Assembly (NCBI GenBank): GCA_014843695.1
Contig: CM026393.1
Span: forward strand, 6,224,033-6,288,032
Source: Archivesica marissinica
Lineage: Eukaryota > Mollusca > Bivalvia > Venerida > Vesicomyidae
Reading direction: 5' to 3'
Length of the DNA: 64,000 bases
Shown here: piece after piece, positions 52,141-64,000 of the stretch
Numbering within the stretch: position 1 is the first letter of the stretch
Layout: the number at the start of each line of letters is the position of its first letter
Notes under the pieces: generated by a model
What the model saw: the letters and a program-made list of their open reading frames with translations, nothing else
What the model was told of the DNA's origin: nothing
The model's database searches: none
Made by a program: the position numbers and the translations under genes

Positions 52141-54906
52141 TGCATGTACAGTGTACGCTATATCATGTACAGTGTACGCTATATCATGTACAGTGTACGC
52201 TATATCATGTACAGTGTATGCTATATCATGTACAGTGTACGCTATATCATGTACAGTGTACGCTATATCATGTACAGTGTACACTATATCATGTACAGTG
52301 TACTCTATATCATCATGTACGTGTACGCTATATCATGTACAGTGTACGTAATCTGTACAGTGTACGCTATATCATGTACAGTGTACTCTATATCATGTAC
52401 AGTGTACGCTATATCATGTACAGTGTACGCTATATCATGTACAGTGTAGCTATAATGTACAGTGTACGCTATATCATGTACAGTGTACGCTATATCATGT
52501 ACAGTGTACGCTATATCATGTACAGTGTACGCTATATCATGTACAGTGTACGCTATATCATGTACAGTGTACGCTATATCATGTACAGTGTACGCTATAT
52601 CATGTCCAGTGTACGCTATATCATGTACAGTGTACGCTATATCATGTACAGTGTACGCTATATCCAGCCCAATACAACAAATGAATATGTGTACAGTGTA
52701 TGCTATATCCAGCCCAATACAACAAATGAATACATGTACAGTGTACACTATATCCAGCCCAATACAACAAATGAATACATGTACAGTGTACGCTATATCA
52801 TGTACAGTGTACACTATATCATGTACAGTGTACGCTATATCATGTACAGTGTACACTATATCCAGCCCAATACAACAAATGAATACATGTACAGTGTACG
52901 CTATATCATGTACAGTGTACGCTATATCATGTACAGTGTACACTATATCCAGCCCAATACAACAAATGAATACATGTACAGTGTACACTATATCATGTAC
53001 AGTGTACGCTATATCCAGCCCAATACAACAAATGAATACATGTACAGTGTACACTATATCATGTACAGTGTACGCTATATCCAGCCCAATACAACAAATG
53101 AATACATGTACAGTGTACGCTATATCCAGCCCAATACAACAAATGAATACATGTACAGTGTACGCTATATCATGTACAGTGTACGCTATATCATGTACAG
53201 TGTACACTATATCATGTACAGTGTACTCTATATCATGTACAGTGATCATGTACAGTGTACGCTATATCATGTACAGTGTACGCTATATCATGTACAGTGT
53301 ACGCTATATCATGTACAGTGTACTCTATATCATGTACAGTGTACGCTATATCATGTACAGTGTACGCTATATCATGTACAGTGTACGCTATATCATGTAC
53401 AGTGTACGCAACAACAACCAAACAACCTATATCATGTACAGTGTACGCTATATCATGTACAGTGTACGCTATATCATGTACAGTGTACGCTATATCATGT
53501 ACAGTGTACGCTATATCATGTACAGTGTACGCTATATCATGTACAGTGTACGCTATATCATGTACAGTGTACGCTATATCATGTCCAGTGTACGCTATAT
53601 CATGTACAGTGTACGCTATATCATGTACAGTGTACGCTATATCCAGCCCAATACAACAAATGAATATGTGTACAGTGTATGCTATATCCAGCCCAATACA
53701 ACAAATGAATACATGTACAGTGTACACTATATCCAGCCCAATACAACAAATGAATACATGTACAGTGTACGCTATATCATGTACAGTGTACACTATATCA
53801 TGTACAGTGTACGCTATATCATGTACAGTGTACACTATATCCAGCCCAATACAACAAATGAATACATGTACAGTGTACGCTATATCATGTACAGTGTACG
53901 CTATATCATGTACAGTGTACACTATATCCAGCCCAATACAACAAATGAATACATGTACAGTGTACACTATATCATGTACAGTGTACGCTATATCCAGCCC
54001 AATACAACAAATGAATACATGTACAGTGTACACTATATCATGTACAGTGTACGCTATATCCAGCCCAATACAACAAATGAATACATGTACAGTGTACGCT
54101 ATATCCAGCCCAATACAACAAATGAATACATGTACAGTGTACGCTATATCATGTACAGTGTACGCTATATCCAGCCCAATACAACAAATGAATACATGTA
54201 CAGTGTACGCTATATCATGTACAGTGTATGCTATATCATGTACAGTGTACACTATATAATGTACAGTGTACGCTATATCATGTACAGTGTACACTATATC
54301 ATGTACAGTGTACGCTATATCCAGCCCAATACAACTAATGAATACATGTACAGTGTACGTTATATCCAGCCCAATACAACAAATTAATACATGTACGCTA
54401 TATCATGTACAGTGTACGCTATATCCAGCCCAATACAACAAATGAATACATGTACAGTGTATGCTATATCATGTACAGTGTACGCTATATCATTACAGTG
54501 TACGCTATATCATGTACAGTGTACGCTATATCATGTACAGTGTACGCTATATCATGTACAGTGTACACTATATCATGTACAGTGTACGCTATATCATGTA
54601 CAGTGTACGCTATATCCAGCCCAATACAACAAATGAATACATGTACAGTGTACACTATATCCAGCCCAATACAACAAATGAATACATGTACAGTGTACGC
54701 TATATCCAGCCCAATACAACAAATGAATACATGTACAGTGTACGCTATATCATGTACAGTGTATGCTATATCATGTACAGTGTACCCTATATCCAGCCCA
54801 ATACAACAAATGAATACATGTACAGTGTACGCTATATCCAGCCCAATACAACAAATGAATACATGTACAGTGTACGCTATATCCAGCCCAATACAACAAA
54901 TGGTAT
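52141..54906. repeat. 21-bp tandem array with interspersed 23-bp module and a 979-bp duplication
   Basis: Basic unit GTGTACGCTATATCATGTACA (21 bp, a multiple of three, so long frames are open on both strands). A second module, CCAGCCCAATACAACAAATG, replaces part of some units. Rare variants (CATGTCCAG at 52601 and 53580; ATGAATATGTGTACAG at 52681 and 53660) recur 979 bp apart in the same order, showing a large internal duplication. Confidence 0.97.
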
Positions 54907-54913
54907 ATCTATA

Positions 54914-55124
54914 GTTTGTACAGATTTATATTAGCTTGATTGCAAAACAAGTTCTTACAACTTATATTAATCACTCTCGAGACCTCATTCCTGATGGAAT
55001 CCATCACCACGAGAGAGAGAGAGAAGAGGCAATGGCACAATCGTAACGGCTCCAGTGGAGGCTCGAACTCTGTGCCTTTCGCACCTGAAGTGAACGCGCT
55101 ACCACTGCGCTATTATGACTTCCA
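54914..55124 (-). mobile_element. SINE family A
   Basis: Tail at the left (AATATAAATCTGTACAAAC on minus), head at the right (GTGGAAGTCATAATAGCGCA on minus). It begins 8 bp after the 21-bp array. Confidence 0.88.
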
Positions 55125-55230
55125 CACATATATATATAGTGTACATTGAAATACCTGAATGCTAATTGTACCATCCATACTTCTCTATAAAGATGACTTT
55201 CCCTACTTTGACAGTTAGTTTTTGTTTTTT

Positions 55231-55450
55231 TAAACTTTATTTATTTTACAACGATTGCGAAGCAAGTTTTAACAACTTATATTAATCACTCTCGTTGGCT
55301 CGGATGAAAGCGTAAATGTAGTCATTCATCCAAAGAAAAGCCACCTGTCTGATCTGGCGACCATCGTACCATCTCACATACTTCCCGGTCCGAGGATCGA
55401 ACCCAGGTCGCATTGGTGAGAAGCGAGCGTGCTAACCACTGCGCTAACAG
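55231..55450 (-). mobile_element. SINE family C
   Basis: Tail (AAAATAAATAAAG on minus) at the left, B box GGGTTCGATCC type in the middle, head at the right. Part of the central CTCCGGGTACTCCGG block is deleted. Confidence 0.88.
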
Positions 55451-55994
55451 TTTGATAAATGTTTAGTGTCAGAGTGATTTCTTTTCTAAAACATAATTAT
55501 CGATAACATTTAACACATTAAAAATTAAATTAATAATTAATTTTTAGCACCCACTTTGAAGTGGTAACAAAATCTGGGCGTCTTATAGGCGAGTAAGGAC
55601 GGTAATTGTTTTGTTTATTTTTTATTGTTTTGGTTTCTTTGGGGTTTTTTATTATTATAATTGATTTTCAAGTTATGTTATATCAACTTTTCACAGTAAA
55701 GATGGTTGGTTGTATCATATAATTATGATGCCGGGTGATATCCGTGGTATATTGTAAGTGAACAAGATGGGTTGTATCATATTAGTCATAGTGTGCACGG
55801 CTAATAGGGAAAACCTAGAAATCGCTACTTCGCCCTGTTATTGTGATTTGTAAATTGTATTCGTCATTATTTTCCCTAAAAATGTCTTATAACTTTCATA
55901 CTCTAAAAAACTCCTTCCAATTGAATGTATTTAATTAATAGTGATATTGTGTATTTTAAGTTTTTATCCCTATATTGTTGAAATTTATTAAGTT
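55451..55994. other. Mostly unannotated; decayed family J remnant
   Basis: From about 55800 to 55985 motifs such as TTCGCCCT, TTTTCCCTAA and CTCCTTCCAATTGAATG recall family J, without clear ends. The remainder is AT-rich and unrecognised. Confidence 0.4.
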
Positions 55995-56224
55995 CAGTCA
56001 AACCTGTCTTATTGGTCACCTCTATTAAGCAGCCAACCTGCATTAAGCAGCCAGTTTCCAGATTCCCAACCTCTATTAAGCAGCCAACCTGCATTAAGCA
56101 GCCAGTTTCCAGATTCCCAATATGTTATTTTAGTATACATTTGCCCTCTATTAAGCAGACACCTGTGCTAAGCAGCCACTTTCTGTGATTCCCTCAGCTG
56201 GCTGCTTTAGACAGGTTTCACTAT
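55995..56224. mobile_element. MITE family F with internal duplication
   Basis: CAGTCAAACCTGTCTTA at the left, AGACAGGTTTCACTA at the right. The segment CCTCTATTAAGCAGCCAACC through CCAGATTCCCAA is present twice in tandem. Confidence 0.8.
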
Positions 56225-56235
56225 AATACTAGATA

Positions 56236-56405
56236 AACCCTTTGCTTGCTGAGTAAATAAAATCACATTTGCAAACAACATAGATCCAGATCAGCCATGG
56301 CGTAACGCCGCATCTGATCAGGATCTATGTTGTTTGCTATTAATCCAAGTGTCTTAGCTCCACTATCCGAATAGCAAACAACATAGAGCCTGATCAGAAT
56401 ATGTT
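56236..56405. mobile_element. Hairpin-rich MITE family H, fragment
   Basis: AACAACATAGATCCAGATCA and its inverted partner TGATCAGGATCTATGTTGTT form a hairpin; a second hairpin arm follows. More complete copies are at 57309-57433 and 58214-58539. Confidence 0.6.
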
Positions 56406-56418
56406 AACATCTGGAATT

Positions 56419-56801
56419 GTTAATGAGATACATCGGTCAGTTACTGCCCCTGAATACTCCCTAAAAGTAGATAAGTCCTATTAAGTGTTTACCTCTGTTG
56501 TTATCGTTGCTTCCTTTGCACAACATGCTAGCAATTTTATCCCACTATCGCTTCATACGATTATTAAATTACTATGTATCGACAGATCTTCTACAGTATA
56601 TGCAATGGGTACTTATTTGTAAAATAATGTTATCACTTAATTAACACGTTTTTGATAAAATCACACTTATCATACCACAACATCTGGTTAGGGTACAACA
56701 GTAAAAACAAAAGATTCCAACTAAAAGGACCTATTCACATTTTGGAATAAATCAGACTATCTGCCAAGGGAGGTAATAGAAAATTACAGATGTCTCTAAT
56801 T
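56419..56801 (-). mobile_element. MITE-like element family I, inverted copy
   Basis: TTAATGAGATACATCGGTCA at the left, GAAAATTACAGATGTCTCTAATT at the right end region; collinear with 46416-46798 reversed and uninterrupted. Confidence 0.75.
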
Positions 56802-57308
56802 GAACTTGGCACCAATTTTTGCAGTCGTGTCCCATATGGTTCTTACCAAACATGTAGTTTAGGTCTAAATTTTTGTTTAAAATTAATACAGACAGAAAAG
56901 GTATTTTAAACCCTTAAATCGGAAGGAATTTGCAACCTGGCTCTGTGCGTTTTTGCAATAGTGATTTTTATTTGCCGCTAGCGTGCAAAGCATTAATGAG
57001 CACAATTGTGCGCATTCTCACTTCTCCCAATAATTCTGACCTAGGATGAGTACTTCGGATTGTAATCGTGGTATATAGAGCGTATTTTGATGGTTGTCCT
57101 TAAATGATATCATTAGATGTATATAAAGATTGGGACAGCCAACCGACCAACAAGGAAATTATTTTTAAGTTGTGTTTTCCTGTTTGTATATACCAGTAGT
57201 ATGTATTCAGTTTGACTACGCAGTTAATAGATTGCTTAATGGATTTGATATCGGTACTGGTAGTTGATTTTATTTTCACTTTGTGCATGTATAAATGTAT
57301 AATAAGTG
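56802..57308. other. Decayed family J remnant and unannotated sequence
   Basis: About 56830-57047 ends with CTCACTTCTCCCAATAATTC-TGACCTAGGATGA, a family J terminus; the rest is unrecognised. Confidence 0.4.
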
Positions 57309-57433
57309 TTAAGACACTTGGCTATGTAGCAAACAACATAGATCCTGATCAGCATGCAGTGTCACGCTGCAGCTGATCTGGATCTATATTGTTTGCAAAA
57401 GCCTTTAAATGTATCCACAATGAAATTGGTTAA
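57309..57433. mobile_element. MITE family H, short copy
   Basis: AACAACATAGATCCTGATCA at the left pairs with TGATCTGGATCTATATTGTT, ending ATGTATCCACAATGAAATTG-GTTAA. Confidence 0.65.
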
Positions 57434-58031
57434 AGGACAAAATGAAAATATTTATATTGTAGGATTATTAATTGGTGCAAATATTATAAAACACCAGGAA
57501 TTTTGCTTGAGTGTAGATTTGGTGTTATATACTTTTGCACTGCTTTGGAATAATTAGATATCTTGACCCAACTGTATAGAGCAAGTACACAAGACATATA
57601 GAGCAAGCTACAGAGCAAGTACAGAGCAAGTACATAGCAAGTATAGAGCAAGTACAGAGCAAGTTATTTAAAGTACAGCTATAATACCAATTAAAATAGT
57701 GTATTATTGGGTTATAGTTTATTGGCAATTTGATAAGCTTTTTTTTGGTAATAATAGCATTCAACATTAGAGTGATTAATCATAGACTGAAATAAACAGA
57801 CTGACTGTATCACTTTATTGTACAGCGCTGAGTCTTTAAGCCTAATATTGATTTACTAATACTGAATTACTTATCCGAATATATTCTTAACTAACATGTA
57901 ATATTTAAATTTCTATAAAAAGAGAGTTAGTATTGATATTTCAATGTGTGTAATGGTAATAACTATGTATTGAATTTGGCTTATACTCAAAGGTTGTGGA
58001 CTTGTATGAATTAAGGGTAGGTTTTCCTTCT
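57434..58031. other. Mostly unannotated; short AGAGCAAGTAC repeat
   Basis: About eight degenerate copies of GAGCAAGTACA at 57578-57665. The remainder is unrecognised. Confidence 0.5.
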
Positions 58032-58089
58032 TACCCATTTCATTCTGGATACATTTAATGGCTTTTGCAAACAACATAGATCCAGATCT
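58032..58089. mobile_element. MITE family H end fragment with flanking duplication
   Basis: CCCATTTCATTCTGGATACA through AACATAGATCCAGATC. It is bracketed by two copies of TATGAATTAAGGG(T/C)AGG-TTTTCC. Confidence 0.6.
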
Positions 58090-58213
58090 TATGAATTAAG
58101 GGCAGGTTTTCCGTCAATGATAAACTAACGTAGATTTGTAACTTTTTTCCCAATCCTAACTGTGCTGTTGCAACTATTCCTATGTTATGTACCATTCTTG
58201 AATAAAATATTGT

Positions 58214-58539
58214 GTAACCCATTTCATTCTGGATACATTTAAAGGCTTTTGTAAACAACATAGATCCAGATCAGTCGCAGCCTAACGCTGCATGCTGATC
58301 AGGATCTATGTTGTTTGCTACATAGCCAAATGTCTTAGCAAGATCATCTGAACAGCAAACAGCACACCATCATGGAATATGCCGTCTGATCAGGATCTAT
58401 GTTGTTTGCTACATAGCCAAATGTCTTAGCAAGATCATCTGAATAGCAAACAGCACACCATCATGGAATATGCCGTCTGATCAGGCTCTATATTCTTTGC
58501 AAATACTGTTTGAACGGTATCCAGAATCAAATGGGTTAA
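58214..58539. mobile_element. MITE family H, complete, with internal 91-bp duplication
   Basis: Termini TAACCCATTTCATTCTGGAT and, reverse complemented, TTAACCCATTTGATTCTGGA are inverted repeats with a TTAA border on the right, so it is piggyBac-like. The segment CTGATCAGGATCTATGTTGT to GGAATATGCCGT is present twice in tandem. Confidence 0.75.
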
Positions 58540-58644
58540 TTAGGCCGTGGTGATAGACTACTTGTAAGTTTTTATGCTTAGCTTAATTGGTCATGCGTAT
58601 TTCAAGTTCTAATAGTAATATGGATGCAGAAAATGAGCTACATT

Positions 58645-61600
58645 AAAATGCGAGGGACCAGTTGTACTGTATGCGAGGGACTAGTTGTACTGTATGCGAG
58701 GGACCAGTTGTACTGTATGCGAGGGACCAGTTGTACTGTATGCGAGGGACCAGTTGTACTGTATGCGAGGGACTAGTTGTACTGTATGCGAGGGACCAGT
58801 TGTACTGTATGCGAGGGACCAGTTGTACTGTATGCGAGGGACCAGTTGTACTGTATGCGAGGGACCAGTTGTACTGTATGTGAGGGACCAGATGACCAGT
58901 TTATCATGCTGTGTGCGAGGGACCAGTTGACCAGTTTATCATGCTGTATGCGAGGGACCAGTTGACCAGTTTATCATGCTATATGCGAGGGACCAGTTGA
59001 CCAGTTTATCATGCTGTATGCGAGGGACCAGATGACCAGTTTATCATGCTGTGTGCGAGGGACCAGTTGACCAGTTTATCATGCTGTATGTGAGGGACCA
59101 GTTGACCAGTTTATCATGCTGTATGCGAGGGACCAGTTGACCAGTTTATCATGCTGTATGCGAGGGACCAGTTGACCAGTTTATCATGCTGTATGCGAGG
59201 GACCAGATGACCAGTTTATCATGCTGTGTGCGAGGGACCAGTTGACCAGTTTATCATGCTGTATGCGAAGGACCAGTTGACCAGTTTATCATGCTGTATG
59301 CGAGGGACCAGTTGACCAGTTTATCATGCTGTATGCTAGGGACCAGTTTATCATGCTGTATGCGAGGTGACCAGTTTATCATGCTGTATGTGAGGTGACC
59401 AGTTTATCATGCTGTATGCTAGGGACCAGTTTATCGTGCTGTGTGCGAGGGAGCAGTTTATCATGCTGTATGCGAGGTGACCAGTTTATCATGCTGTGTG
59501 CGAGGGACCAGTTTATCATGCTGTATGCGAGGGACCAGTTTATCATGCTGTATGCGAGGTGACCAGTTTATCATGCTGTGTGCGAGGTGACCAGTTTATC
59601 ATGCTGTATGCGAGGTGACCAGTTTATCATGCTGTATGCGAGGTGACCAGTTTATCATGCTGTGTGCGAGGGAGCAGTTTATCATGCTGTATGCGAGGGA
59701 CCAGTTTATCATGCTGTATGCGAGGTGACCAGTTTATCATGCTGTGTGTGAGGTGACCAGTTTATCATGCTGTATGCGAGGGACCAGTTTATCATGCTGT
59801 ATGCGAGGGACCAGTTTATCATGCTGTATGCGAGGTGACCAGTTTATCATACTGGTTTATCATGCTGTATGTGAGGGACCAGTTTATCATGCTGGTTTAT
59901 CATGCTGTATGCGAGAGACCAGTTTATCATGCTGTATGCGAGAGACCAGTTTATCATGCTGTATGCGAGGGACCAGTTTATCATTCTGTATGCGAGGTGA
60001 CCAGTTTATCATGCTGTATGCGAGGTGACCAGTTTATCATGCTGTATGCGAGGGACCAGTTTATCATGCTGTATGTGAGGGACCAGTTTATCATGCTGTA
60101 TGCGAGGGGACCAGTTTATCATGCTGTATGCGAGGGACCAGTTTATCATGCTGTATGTGAGGGACCAGTTTATCATGCTGTATGCAAGGTGACCAGTTTA
60201 TCATGCTGTATGCTAGGGACCAGTTTATCATGCTGGTTTATCATGCTGCATGCGAGGTGACCAGTTTATCATGCTGTATGCGAGGTGACCAGTTTATCAT
60301 GCTGTGTGCGAGGGAGCAGTTTATCATGCTGTATGCTAGGGACCAGTTTATCATACTGTATGCGAGGGACCAGTTTATCATGCTGTATGCGAGGGACCAG
60401 TTTATCATGCTGGTTTATCATGCTGTATGCGAGAGACCAGTTTATCATGCTGTATGCGAGGGACCAGTTTATCATGCTGTATGCGAGGGACCAGTTTATC
60501 ATGCTGTATGCGAGGGGACCAGTTTATCATGCTGTATGCGAGGGACCAGTTTATCATGCTGTATGTGAGGGACCAGTTTATCATGCTGTATGCGAGGGAC
60601 CAGTTTATCATGCTGTATGCGAGGGGACCAGTTTATCATGCTGTATGCGAGGGACCAGTTTATCATGCTGTATGCGAGGGACCAGTTTATCATGCTGTAT
60701 GCGAGGGGACCAGTTTATCATGCTGTATGCGAGGGACCAGTTTATCATGCTGTATGTGAGGGACCAGTTTATCATGCTGTATGCGAGGGGACCAGTTTAT
60801 CATGCTGTATGCGAGGGACCAGTGTATCATGCTGTATGTGAGGGACCAGTTTATCATGCTGTATGCAAGGTGACCAGTTTATCATGCTGTATGCTAGGGA
60901 CCAGTTTATCATGCTGGTTTATCATGCTGCATGCGAGGTGACCAGTTATCATGCTGTATGCGAGGTGACCAGTTTATCATGCTGTGTGCGAGGGAGCAGT
61001 TTATCATGCTGTATGCTAGGGACCAGTTTATCATGCTGTATGCGAGGGACCAGTTTATCATACTGTATGCGAAGTGACCAGTTTATCATGCTGTATGCGA
61101 GGGACCAGTTTATCATGGTGTATGCGAGGGGACCAGTTTATCATGCTGTATGCGAGGGACCAGTTTATCATGCTGTATGTGAGGGACCAGTTTATCATGC
61201 TGTATGCGAGGGGACCAGTTTATCATGCTGTATGCGAGGGACCAGTTTATCATGCTGTATGTGAGGGACCAGTTTATCATGCTGTATGCAAGGTGACCAG
61301 TTTATCATGCTGTATGTGAGGTGACCAGTTTATCATGCTGTATGCGAGGGACCAGTTTATCATGCTGTATGTGAGGGACCAGTTTATCATGCTGTATGCG
61401 AGGTGACCAGTTTATCATGCTGTATGCGAGGTGACCAGTTTATCATGCTGTATGCGAGGAATCAGTTTATCATACTGTATGCGAGGGACCAGTTTATCAT
61501 GCTGTATGCGAGGGACCAGTTTATCATGCTGGTTTATCATGCTGTATGCGAGAGACCAGTTTATCATGCTGTATGTGAGGGACCAGTTTATCATGCTGTA

Positions 61601-64000
61601 TGCGAGGTGACCAGTTTATCATGCTGTATGCGAGGGACCAGTTTATCATGCTGTATGCGAGGGGACCAGTTATCATGCTGTATGTGAGGGACCAGTTTAT
61701 CATGCTGTATGTGAGGGACCAGTTTATCATGCTGTATGCGAGGGAACCAGTTTATCATGCTGTATGCGAGGTGACCAGTTTATCATGCTGTGTGCGAGGG
61801 AGCAGTTTATCATGCTGTATGTGAGGGACCAGTTTATCATGCTGTATGTGAGGGACCAGTTTATCATGCTGTATGCGAGGGGACCAGTTTATCATGCTGT
61901 ATGCGAGGTGACCAGTTTATCATGCTGTGTGCGATGGAGCAGTTTATCATGCTGTATGCGAGGGACCAGTTTATCATGCTGTATGTGAGGGACCAGTTTA
62001 TCATGCTGTATGCGAGGTGACCAGTTTATCATGCTGTATGCGAGGGGACCAGTTTATCATGCTGTATGCGAGGGGACCAGTTTATCATGCTGTATGCGAG
62101 GGAGCAGTTTATCATGCTGTATGCGAGGGGACCAGTTTATCATGCTGTATGTGAGGGACCAGTTTATCATGCTGTATGCGAGGGACCAGTTTATCATGCT
62201 GTATGTGAGGGACCAGTTTATCATGCTGTATGTGAGGGACCAGTTTATCATGCTGTATGTGAGGGACCAGTTTATCATGCTGTATGCAAGGTGACCAGTT
62301 TATCATGCTGTATGCTAGGAACCAGTTTATCATGCTGGTTTATCATGCTGCATGCGAGGTGACCAGTTTATCATGCTGTATGCGAGGTGACCAGTTTATC
62401 ATGCTGTATGCTAGGGACCAGTTTATCATGCTGTATGCGAGGGACCAGTTTATCATACTGTATGCGAGGTGACCAGTTTATCATGCTGTATGCGAGGTGA
62501 CCAGTTTATCATGCTGTATGCGAGGGACCAGTTTATCATGCTGTATGCGAGGGACCAGTTATATCATGCTGGTTTATCATGCTGTATGCGAGGGACCAGT
62601 TTATCATGCTGTATGCGAGGGACCAGTTTATCATGCTGTGTGTGAGGGAGCAGTTTATCATGCTGTATGCTATGGACCAGTTTATCATGCTGTATGCGAG
62701 GGACCAGTTTATCATACTGTATGCGAGGTGACCAGTTTATCATGCTGTATGCGAGGGACCAGTTTATCATACTGTATGCGAGGTGACCAGTTTATCATGC
62801 TGTATGCAAGGTGACCAGTTTATCATGCTGTATGCGAGGAATCAGTTTATCATACTGTATGCGAGGGACCAGTTTATCATGCTGTATGCGAGGGACCAGT
62901 TTATCATGCTGGTTTATCATGCTGTATGCGAGAGACCAGTTTATCATGCTGTATGCGAGGGACCAGTTTATCATGCTGTATGCGAGGTGACCAGTTTATC
63001 ATGCTGTATGCGAGGGACCAGTTTATCATGCTGTATGCGAGGGGACCAGTTTATCATGCTGTATGCGAGGGACCAGTTTATCATGCTGTATGTGAGGGAC
63101 CAGTTTATCATGCTGTATGCGAGGGGACCAGTTTATCATGCTGTATGCGAGGGACCAGTTTATCATGCTGTATGTGAGGGACCAGTTTATCATGCTGTAT
63201 GCAAGGTGACCAGTTTATCATGCTGTATGCTAGGGACCAGTTTATCATGCTGGTTTATCATGCTGCATACGAGGTGACCAGTTTATCATGCTGTATGCGA
63301 GGTGACCAGTTTATCATGCTGTGTGCGAGGGAGCAGTTTATCATGCTGTATGCTAGGGACCAGTTTATCATGCTGTATGCGAGGGGCTGGTTTATCATGC
63401 TGTATGCGAGAGACCAGTTTATCATGCTGTATGCGAGGGACCAGTTTATCATTCTGTATGCGAGGTGACCAGTTTATCATGCTGTATGCGAGGGACCAGT
63501 TTATCATGCTGTATGCGAGGGGACCAGTTTATCATGCTGTATGCGAGGGACCAGTTTATCATGCTGTATGTGAGGGACCAGTTTATCATGCTGTATGCGA
63601 GGGGACCAGTTTATCATGCTGTATGCGAGGGACCAGTTTATCATGCTGTATGTGAGGGACCAGTTTATCATGCTGTATGCAAGGTGACCAGTTTATCATG
63701 CTGTATGCGAGGTGACCAGTTTATCATGCTGTATGCGAGGGACCAGTTTATCATGCTGTATGCAAGGTGACCAGTTTATCATGCTGTATGCGAGGTGACC
63801 AGTTTATCATGCTGTATGCGATTAATCAGTTTATCATACTGTATGCGAGGGACCAGTTTATCATGCTGTATGCGAGGGACCAGTTTATCATGCTGGTTTA
63901 TCATGCTGTAATCGAGAGACCAGTTTATCATGCTGTATGCGAGGGACCAGTTTATCATGCTGTATGTGAGGTGACCAGTTTATCATGCTGTATGCGAGGG
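58645..64000. repeat. Satellite, 23-bp then 27-bp units, running off the window
   Basis: 58645-58885 has 23-bp units (GTATGCGAGGGACCAGTTGT plus ACT). 58885-59340 has longer units with GACCAGTTGACCAGTTTATC. From about 59340 the 27-bp unit ACCAGTTTATCATGCTGTAT plus GCGAGGG dominates, with GGTGACC, GGGGACC and GGGAGC variants. The block TGCAAGGTGACCAGTTTATC followed by GCTGGTTTATCATGC recurs near 60183, 60865, 62285 and 63201, so higher-order blocks exist. All long open frames here are repeat artefacts. Confidence 0.97.

Noticed and set aside
52140..54914. Very long frames on both strands (up to 641 codons)
   Set aside because: Produced by a 21-bp stop-free unit; six overlapping frames with the same tri- and tetrapeptides.
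58662..63770. Dozens of Cys/Met/Arg-rich frames in the right-hand satellite
   Set aside because: Repeat artefacts of 23- and 27-bp units; no start context or domain.

Overview
This window is animal nuclear DNA. The genes have introns with GT-AG borders, there are many tRNA-derived SINEs, decayed LINEs and small DNA-transposon derivatives, and an unusual amount of minisatellite and satellite DNA. SINEs whose central block resembles the Meta-domain (BivaMD-like) type, TTAA- and TA-flanked MITEs, and an NGLY1 with PUB, catalytic and PAW domains fit a lophotrochozoan, most likely a mollusc such as a bivalve. The mollusc assignment is inference and no species is claimed.

The one confidently identified gene is NGLY1, the cytosolic peptide:N-glycanase, on the minus strand from 34458 (start) to 21459 (stop). 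Seven exons can be placed exactly: 34237-34458, 33047-33277, 30979-31861, 29631-29719, 28254-28482, 22717-22827 and 21459-21631. Every junction is AG/GT with compatible phase, and the sum is 1938 nt (645 codons plus stop), close to the family length of about 650. The catalytic Cys298/His325/Asp342 triad and the four zinc cysteines are present.

The most unusual feature is in its introns. Three large minisatellites (23557-24380, 24925-28258 and 29720-30727) have repeat units that are copies of the adjacent NGLY1 exon-intron borders, splice signals included. They present dozens of decoy or recursive-type splice sites to the transcript.

A second, unrecognised gene is likely on the plus strand at 7613-12243, with three phase-compatible exons and a 25-residue C-terminal repeat. 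A further candidate exon lies at 12713-12952. Upstream of NGLY1 is an eight-copy promoter-proximal repeat (34551-34722) and a 5'-truncated LINE ORF2 (35160-36275) with a foldback at its 5' end.

Layout: 1-7.6 kb, minisatellite, SINEs and a dead LINE; 7.6-13 kb, the unknown gene with two 39-bp minisatellites in its first intron; 13-21.4 kb, MITEs, SINEs and microsatellites; 21.4-34.5 kb, NGLY1; 34.5-36.7 kb, promoter repeat, LINE and SINE; 36.7-41.2 kb, satellite with a 915-bp higher-order period; 41.3-52 kb, SINE/MITE mosaic with a minisatellite grown inside a SINE; 52.1-54.9 kb, 21-bp array with a 979-bp internal duplication; 55-58.6 kb, SINE/MITE mosaic; 58.6-64 kb, a 23/27-bp satellite running off the end.
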